Made by a program: the position numbers and the translations under genes. DNA of 64,000 bases from an uncultured Prevotella sp. (GTDB lineage: Bacteria; Bacteroidota; Bacteroidia; Bacteroidales; Bacteroidaceae): contig CAKQMS010000011.1 in the NCBI GenBank assembly GCA_934254985.1, positions 1 to 64,000 of the forward strand, written 5' to 3'. Within the stretch, counting starts at the first letter, position 1. The number at the start of each line of letters is the position of its first letter. Below are positions 58,907 through 64,000 of the stretch, one piece after another. The notes under the pieces are model-generated. The model was not told the origin of the DNA. It was given only the letters and a program-made list of their open reading frames with translations, and made no database searches.

Positions 58907-59034
58907 GTGCAAATGAGTGAAAAAGCATCAAGTTTACTTGAATGTTTTTCCGAATGCAGCCTAACTTATAAAAAGTTAGTGCAAATGAGTGAAAAAGCAT
59001 CAAGTTTACTTGAATGTTTTTCCGAAAGCAGCCT
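58901..59034. repeat. 62-bp element in two tandem copies, promoter-associated
   Basis: Copies 58901-58962 and 58973-59034 differ at one position. Each contains the perfect palindrome TCAAGT-TT-ACTTGA flanked by imperfect arms, ending GCAGCCT. The left end carries the leftward TAACTT box. Similar elements with a changing palindrome are, from memory, common ahead of Bacteroides and Prevotella genes. Confidence 0.85.
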
Positions 59035-59073
59035 TTATTGCTCAAAAAAAAGCAATAGACCTCGATGGCAAAT

Positions 59074-59130
59074 GAAGCAGGCTTCGTTGGCACTTGAAGC
59101 TTACTTCGTTGGCACTTGAAGCAGGCTTCA
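59074..59130. repeat. 22-bp tandem repeat with GAAGC/GCTTC palindromes
   Basis: Units at 59074-59095, 59096-59117 and 59118-59130 (partial) share GAAGC, three bases, CTTCGTTGGCACTT. Each unit contains a small hairpin. The stretch 58848-59228 has no supported gene. Confidence 0.8.
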
Positions 59131-59165
59131 TTTTTAACAGAAATTTACTGCTTCCTTATAAACGC

Positions 59166-59196
59166 AACAAAGCTGCTGAAAATCAGCAGCTTTGTT
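59166..59196 (-). terminator. Terminator of the nqr operon
   Basis: A 13-bp perfect stem with a 5-nt loop (59166-59178 with 59184-59196) lies 33 nt beyond the nqrF stop. The T tract on the leftward side is short. Confidence 0.75.
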
Positions 59197-59228
59197 AATG
59201 TTTGCTATAAGTTTATTGTGGTTTTGAT

Positions 59229-60494
59229 TTATCCACCGAAGTTATCATACATAATTGACTCTGGTTCTACGCCGAGAGAATCGAGCATGCCGACAACGGC
59301 CTTTGACATTGGACCAGGACCACACATGTAGTATTCGATATCCTCAGGAGCCTCATGGTCTTTGAGGTATGTATTGTACATAACCTGATGAACAAAACCT
59401 GCAGTATACTTAACTCCAGCTGCATCGGCTGCAGGATCAGGACGGTCGAGAGCGAGATGGAAGTGGAAGTTAGGATACTCCTTCTCAAGCTGCAAGAAGT
59501 CGTCGAGATAGAACACCTCGTTGAGCGCACGAGCACCATAGAAATAGTGCATTTCGCGATCCTTGGTGTGGAGAGTCTTTGTCATGTGCATAATCTGTGC
59601 ACGGAGAGGAGCCATACCGGCACCACCACCTACCCAAATCATCTCGCGCTTTGAGTCGAAATGAGGATGGAAATCGCCATAAGGTCCACTCATGATAACC
59701 TTGTCGCCTGGTTTCAAAGTGAAGATGTATGAAGAAGCGATACCTGGATTAACATCCATAAAGCCACTACGATCAGCCTTGAAAGGAGGTGTTGCGATAC
59801 GCACGGTAAGCATAAATACATCACCCTCGGCTGGATAGTTAGCCATAGAGTAAGCACGGATGGTAGGCTCTGTATTCACACACTTCAATGGGAAGAGACC
59901 AAACTTCTTCCATGCTGGCAAATACTCGTCGCCGATAAGCTCTTTGTCGATATCCTTATCATAGTCGATGCTGAATGTAGGAATCTTAATCTGAGCATAA
60001 GAACCAGGGAGGAAGTCCATGTGAGCACCCTTAGGAAGCTGCACCTTAAACTCCTTGATAAAGGTAGCCACGTTCTTGTTAGAGATAACGGTACACTCAT
60101 ACTCTTTAACTCCAAGCACACTCTCAGGCACACGAATGCTCATGTCGCCCTTTACCTTGCATTGGCATCCTAAGCGCCAATGGTCTTTGATTTCCTTACG
60201 GCTGAAGTGAGGCTTCTCAGAATCAAGAATTTCGCCACCACCTTCGAGCACCTGTACCTTACATTGTCCGCACGAAGCCTTACCGCCACATGCAGAAGGC
60301 AAGAAGATGCCATTCTCGTTGAGTGTTGCCATGAGGTTGTTGCCCTGACCTACAGAGAGTGTGCGGTCGCCATTCACGGTAATGTTGACATTGCCACTTG
60401 GCGAAAGGTAGCGCTTGGCAACAAGAAGTATTATTACGAGGAGCAATATCACAGAGAGAAATACTCCTATACTCGTCAAAATGAATTGTATCAT
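59229..60494 (-). CDS. nqrF: Na+-translocating NADH:quinone reductase subunit F
   Basis: The 421-residue protein has an N-terminal membrane helix (about 5-27), a [2Fe-2S] domain with Cys69, Cys75, Cys78 and Cys110 (ACGGKASCGQC, LGCQC), an FAD-binding domain (IRAYSMANYPAEGD) and an NADH domain (WVGGGAGMAPLRAQI, YMCGPGPMSKAV). It takes electrons from NADH into the complex. It is the last nqr gene, 21 nt after nqrE. Full length and typical. Confidence 0.97.
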   Translation of the reverse strand: MIQFILTSIGVFLSVILLLVIILLVAKRYLSPSGNVNITVNGDRTLSVGQGNNLMATLNENGIFLPSACGGKASCGQCKVQVLEGGGEILDSEKPHFSRKEIKDHWRLGCQCKVKGDMSIRVPESVLGVKEYECTVISNKNVATFIKEFKVQLPKGAHMDFLPGSYAQIKIPTFSIDYDKDIDKELIGDEYLPAWKKFGLFPLKCVNTEPTIRAYSMANYPAEGDVFMLTVRIATPPFKADRSGFMDVNPGIASSYIFTLKPGDKVIMSGPYGDFHPHFDSKREMIWVGGGAGMAPLRAQIMHMTKTLHTKDREMHYFYGARALNEVFYLDDFLQLEKEYPNFHFHLALDRPDPAADAAGVKYTAGFVHQVMYNTYLKDHEAPEDIEYYMCGPGPMSKAVVGMLDSLGVEPESIMYDNFGG

Positions 60495-60515
60495 ATTTAT
60501 TATCTCCTCCTAATA

Positions 60516-61142
60516 TTAAATTTTAAGACCAGAGAAACACATCATAGCCATAGCCATAAGACCAACGGTAATGAAGGTGATGCCGAGACCCTGCAAAGGT
60601 TTTGGAACATCGCTATAAGCCATCTTTTCACGGATGGCACCCATAGCAACGATAGCCAAAGTCCAACCAATACCGCTACCGAGAGCATAAACCAAAGCAT
60701 CTACAACATTGCCGATATACTGGGTGTTTGAAGGATCAAGGTTGATACGCTGCTGCATGAAGAGCGAAGCGCCCATGATGGCACAGTTTACGGCAATAAG
60801 AGGGAGGAAGATTCCCAACGCTGCATAGAGCGAAGGAGAATAGCGCTCCACAACCATCTCTACAAGCTGTACGATACCTGCGATAACGGCAATAAAGAGG
60901 ATGAAGCTAAGGTATGAGAGGTCGACACCCTCGACGAGGCAGTCTGGACCCAAGATTTTAGTCTGCAAAAGATAGTCTACAGGCACAGTTACCAACAACA
61001 CGAAGGTAACGGCAAGGCCAAGACCTAATGATGTTTTCACATTCTTTGAAACGGCAAGGAATGAGCACATGCCGAGGAAGAAAGCGAATATCATATTGTC
61101 CACGAAGATGGACCTGAAAAATAAGCTAACCAAATGTTCCAT
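60516..61142 (-). CDS. nqrE: Na+-NQR subunit E
   Basis: The 208-residue membrane protein has six helices and the NqrE signature ([20 protein letters not shown] and [15 protein letters not shown]). With NqrD it forms a pair that holds a membrane iron centre through conserved cysteines. It is adjacent to nqrD, separated by 2 nt, in the standard order. Confidence 0.97.
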   Translation of the reverse strand: MEHLVSLFFRSIFVDNMIFAFFLGMCSFLAVSKNVKTSLGLGLAVTFVLLVTVPVDYLLQTKILGPDCLVEGVDLSYLSFILFIAVIAGIVQLVEMVVERYSPSLYAALGIFLPLIAVNCAIMGASLFMQQRINLDPSNTQYIGNVVDALVYALGSGIGWTLAIVAMGAIREKMAYSDVPKPLQGLGITFITVGLMAMAMMCFSGLKI

Positions 61143-61144
61143 AA

Positions 61145-61768
61145 TTATTTCTCCTTATAAAAGAAGGCACGATGTACCCAGATTACACATCCCAAGAGTA
61201 TCAACGCCATAGCAGGCATTGTCATCATACCGTTGTTTACATATCCCATATCGTAGACAGCATCTGGCAAGATCTGGAAGCCGAGCAAAGAGCCACGGCC
61301 GAAGAACTCGCGCACACCACCTACCAATACCAAAATCATGGCATAGCCAAGACCGTTGCTGATACCATCGATGAAGCTTGGCCAAGGACTGTTTGTCATG
61401 GCAAAAGCCTCAAGACGACCCATGAGGATACAGTTGGTGATGATAAGTCCGACGTAGACAGAAAGCTGCACGCTAACATCATAAGCAAAGGCTTTGAGCA
61501 CCTGGCTAACGATGGTTACCAAAGCGGCAACAACAACGAGCTGTACGACAATACGAATACGAGTAGGAATGGTGTTGCGGATGATAGAGATGATAACATT
61601 CGAGAATGCTGTAATCACAGTTACCGCAAGTCCCATCACGATGGCTGGCTTCAGCTGTGAAGTCACGGCCAATGCGGAACAGATACCAAGCACCTGAACC
61701 AAGATAGGATGGTTGAGGTTCAGAGGACTGGTAAATACTTCCTTATTTTGTTTTGAAAATAAGCTCAT
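61145..61768 (-). CDS. nqrD: Na+-NQR subunit D
   Basis: The 207-residue membrane protein has six helices and NqrD motifs ([34 protein letters not shown]). It pairs with NqrE in the inverted-topology core of the sodium pump. It follows nqrC by 11 nt. Confidence 0.97.
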   Translation of the reverse strand: MSLFSKQNKEVFTSPLNLNHPILVQVLGICSALAVTSQLKPAIVMGLAVTVITAFSNVIISIIRNTIPTRIRIVVQLVVVAALVTIVSQVLKAFAYDVSVQLSVYVGLIITNCILMGRLEAFAMTNSPWPSFIDGISNGLGYAMILVLVGGVREFFGRGSLLGFQILPDAVYDMGYVNNGMMTMPAMALILLGCVIWVHRAFFYKEK

Positions 61769-61779
61769 AACTTAAAATC

Positions 61780-62481
61780 TTATTTCTTTAAAAATGTGAC
61801 ATACTTACTGAAACACTCCTGAAGCATAAGCGAAACGCCATCAGAGGTAAGAGTAGCGCCAGTAACGGCATCAACCTCAGAAGCTGGGTTCTTAACGTCG
61901 CTTGCTTTCTTAACAGCTATAGCTACGGCAGCACCATCGGCAGAGAAAATCTTCTTTCCCTTGAAAAGGTCTTGCCAAGCCTTGCTATCCTTGATTTCTG
62001 CACCAAGTCCGGCAGTCTCGCCCTGATGGTCGAAATATGCGCCATAGATGGTGTTCTTGTCAGCATCAAGAGCAATATAACCCCAGATAGAGCCCCAAAG
62101 ACCCATACCATATACAGGGATTACATATTTCTTTTCGCCATCAACATTGCAGACATATACAGCAAGCTTACCCTCTTTGAGGTCAGCACTATTAAGCTTA
62201 AAGCCTGCGTTTTCGCCACCCTTTTCGCCTTTATTGACAACAGCTGCGTTGGTATCGATAATCTCGTCGCACTCTACAACCTCGGTATATTTAGCTGCAG
62301 CATCAGCATCGCTAAGGTCGCGGATGTTGAGCGAAGCGAGAATCTGCTTCTTCTTGTCGAGTGCCACATTGATATCCTGCTGTGGTTTCAATGTCGCATA
62401 AACAAAGGCAAGGAGAAACGCTACAACAACAACCAAGATAGCACTATATATAATAATGTAGGAATTCTTATTTGTATTCAT
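61780..62481 (-). CDS. nqrC: Na+-NQR subunit C
   Basis: The 233-residue protein has one N-terminal membrane helix (about 7-29) and a periplasm-facing domain with covalent FMN on Thr in the TGAT motif (residues 207-210, DAVTGATLTSDGV). It passes electrons onward in the complex. It is 21 nt downstream of nqrB. Confidence 0.96.
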   Translation of the reverse strand: MNTNKNSYIIIYSAILVVVVAFLLAFVYATLKPQQDINVALDKKKQILASLNIRDLSDADAAAKYTEVVECDEIIDTNAAVVNKGEKGGENAGFKLNSADLKEGKLAVYVCNVDGEKKYVIPVYGMGLWGSIWGYIALDADKNTIYGAYFDHQGETAGLGAEIKDSKAWQDLFKGKKIFSADGAAVAIAVKKASDVKNPASEVDAVTGATLTSDGVSLMLQECFSKYVTFLKK

Positions 62482-62502
62482 GATTATACGCTATTAATGG
62501 TG

Positions 62503-63657
62503 TTACTTCTGAATTCGCTTCATTCGCTTGCTAACATTAGCCTCAACAACATAGTGGTCGATGAGCGGAGCCATCATGTTGCCAAACAATATGGCGAGCA
62601 TCATACCCTCTGGATAACCAGGGTTCATAACGCGGATGATGATAGCCAAAGCGCCAATCATGAAGCCATAGATATATTTACCAGTATTAGTACGTGCGCT
62701 TGTCACAGGATCGGTAGCCATGAAGACTGCTCCGAAAGCAAAACCACCCAAAACAAGGTGCTCATACCAAGCGATAGCACACATATCGGTAGCCTGGAAG
62801 ATAACGGCAGCAATAGCTCCACCTGCGATAACGCTAAACATGGTGCGCCAAGAAGCGATACCTGTCCACAAAAGGATTACGGCGCCTATGGCGATAGCTA
62901 CAACGCTTGTTTCACCAATACTACCAGGGATGAAACCAAGAATCATATCCTGAAGCGAAGCTGTGATGTCGGTACCAGCAGCAAGCTGACCAAGAGGTGT
63001 AGCACCTGTGGTAGAATCGACAGCCACATGACCAAGACCAAAAATAGTGTCGTTGGCAATCCAAACCTGATCACCACTCATCTTTGTAGGATAAGAGAAG
63101 AAGAGGAATGCACGAGCCACGAGAGCCACGTTGAAGATGTTCATACCTGTTCCACCAAAAATCTCCTTACCGATAACAACGGCAAAGGCTACTGCGATGG
63201 CGAGCATCCACAAAGGACAGCCTACAGGAACAATCATAGGAATGATTATACCTGAAACGAGGTAGCCTTCCTGAATTTCCTCACCCTTCCATTGTGCCCA
63301 AGCAAACTCGATGCCAAGACCAACGATATAGCTAACAAGGATTTTTGGCAATACAGCCAAAGCTCCATAGAGGAACATTTCAACAAACGAGGTAGAAGCC
63401 AAAGCCTGAGCATGTGCTGCATTCTGATAGCCCACATTATACATACCGAAAAGCAAAGCTGGCAACAGAGCTATCACAACGATACTCATGATGCGCTTTG
63501 AGTCGATGGCGTCGTGGATGTTTACACCGCTCTTTGCTGTGTCGTTAGGCACAAAGAGAAAAGTCTCAAAGCCGTCGAAGACACTACGAAAGGCATGCAA
63601 CTTTCCACCCTCTTCGAAAGTAGGTTTTACTTTATCGAGATATTTACGTAATGACAT
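62503..63657 (-). CDS. nqrB: Na+-NQR subunit B
   Basis: The 384-residue membrane protein has about ten helices, the N-terminal MSLRKYLDKVKPTFEEGGKL, a covalent FMN Thr motif (STTGATPLGQLAAG, near 225) and a riboflavin-binding region. NqrB carries quinone reduction and part of the Na+ channel. It follows nqrA by 30 nt. Confidence 0.96.
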   Translation of the reverse strand: MSLRKYLDKVKPTFEEGGKLHAFRSVFDGFETFLFVPNDTAKSGVNIHDAIDSKRIMSIVVIALLPALLFGMYNVGYQNAAHAQALASTSFVEMFLYGALAVLPKILVSYIVGLGIEFAWAQWKGEEIQEGYLVSGIIIPMIVPVGCPLWMLAIAVAFAVVIGKEIFGGTGMNIFNVALVARAFLFFSYPTKMSGDQVWIANDTIFGLGHVAVDSTTGATPLGQLAAGTDITASLQDMILGFIPGSIGETSVVAIAIGAVILLWTGIASWRTMFSVIAGGAIAAVIFQATDMCAIAWYEHLVLGGFAFGAVFMATDPVTSARTNTGKYIYGFMIGALAIIIRVMNPGYPEGMMLAILFGNMMAPLIDHYVVEANVSKRMKRIQK

Positions 63658-63687
63658 GATTAAATGAATTAAAGTTATGATATGTGT

Positions 63688-64000
63688 TTAGCTTTCCTTT
63701 CTCAAAATATCGAGACCCTTGCGTACGATGTCTTGAAGTTCAAGCTTTGATGAGCATACAAACTCAGCCACAGCGAAGTCTTCTGGAGAAACCTCGTAGA
63801 TACCAAGCTGCTCCTGGCGGTCGATGTCACCTGCGATGATGGCCTTGATAAGGTATTCGCCATATATATCCATTGGCAACACCTTGTCGTATTCGCCGCT
63901 CATTATCATGTGGCGCTTGCCACCCTTGATACGTGCATCGATATTGTAGTTGCGCTTTCCGAAGAGCCATGAGAAGTAGCTATGATTAGCCGAGAACTGA
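63688..64000 (-). CDS. nqrA: Na+-NQR subunit A, 3' part only
   Basis: About 103 C-terminal residues are in the window: NHSYFSWLFGKRNYNIDARI, then KVLPMDIYGEYLIKAIIAGD, IYEVSPEDFAVAEFVCSSKL and the ending VRKGLDILRKES. These are typical of NqrA, the cytoplasmic subunit. The gene continues past the right edge, so the start is not visible. It is the first gene of the nqrA-F operon. Confidence 0.95.
   Translation of the reverse strand, partial: QFSANHSYFSWLFGKRNYNIDARIKGGKRHMIMSGEYDKVLPMDIYGEYLIKAIIAGDIDRQEQLGIYEVSPEDFAVAEFVCSSKLELQDIVRKGLDILRKES

Noticed and set aside
58860..59093. 77-codon leftward frame over the 62-bp repeats
   Set aside because: Its sequence simply reads the repeat twice (the same peptide segment repeated) and it overlaps the promoter region of the MATE gene.

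Overview
The window looks like chromosomal DNA from a Bacteroidota member of the order Bacteroidales, most likely a Prevotella/Segatella-type organism. The signs are Bacteroidota-type promoters (TAnnTTTG about 7 bp before the start, several with TTTG 18-20 bp further up), few Shine-Dalgarno sequences, a Na+-NQR operon, a biotin-dependent methylmalonyl/propionyl-CoA carboxyltransferase cluster, TonB-dependent and DUF4270/DUF4301/DUF4468/DUF4295 families, and MATE/OmpH/porin homologues typical of this group. No tRNA, rRNA or CRISPR array was seen.

Core region 1 (1-27,364) holds an OmpH-like chaperone with a small membrane protein, dipeptidase pepD, an AT-rich YafQ-type toxin-antitoxin pair, a TonB-dependent receptor, the carboxyltransferase cluster (large subunit, a 49-residue protein, biotin carrier), a glycogen-synthase-like protein with a DUF4270 lipoprotein, DUF4301, a RelA-like RSH protein with a degenerate hydrolase site, rplU-rpmA, a Dabb protein, a P-loop/CYTH protein, a five-gene run (DUF4468, small membrane protein, porin, menA, HD hydrolase), a GT2 glycosyltransferase with mtaB, and a 703-residue protein of unknown function.

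Accessory region (27,390-39,811) is the most unusual part. A leftward module encodes an SSB-like small protein, a DUF5675 protein, an unknown protein and a BT4734-like/DUF3987 primase-helicase-like protein. Its usual companions (DUF4248, a HU-like DNA-binding protein and a smalltalk-type peptide) lie 7-10 kb away. Between them sit two convergent DNA-modification operons: a C5-cytosine methyltransferase followed by two unknown genes (rightward), and an Eco47II/Sau96I-like endonuclease, a C5 methyltransferase with an N-terminal HTH-like extension, and a HIRAN/AT-hook protein (leftward). The non-coding DNA here is rich in structure: GTCAAC iteron-like repeats at about 22-bp spacing, nested near-perfect palindromes up to 33 bp per arm, 10-bp tandem repeats between divergent promoters, inverted/direct repeats in a long leader, and two 125-160-bp copies of a foldback element.

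Core region 2 (39,831-64,000) holds a four-gene leftward operon (HAD phosphatase, MFS transporter, beta-helix lipoprotein, cytidine deaminase), a rightward operon (rsmG, MBL hydrolase, ruvC, double-ABC ATPase), a secreted protein, a cytidylate-kinase-like protein, the rpmB-rpmG-DUF4295 ribosomal operon, a coupled esterase/FAD-protein pair, a threonine operon (thrA, a phosphoglycerate-mutase-like proposed homoserine kinase, thrC) behind a structured leader, a MATE exporter with repeated promoter-like elements, and nqrA(partial)-B-C-D-E-F reading leftward off the right edge. Together the core genes describe an anaerobe that links propionate-type metabolism and Na+-coupled respiration with ordinary biosynthesis. 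The accessory block is a composite island of replication-like, nucleoid-like and restriction-modification genes.
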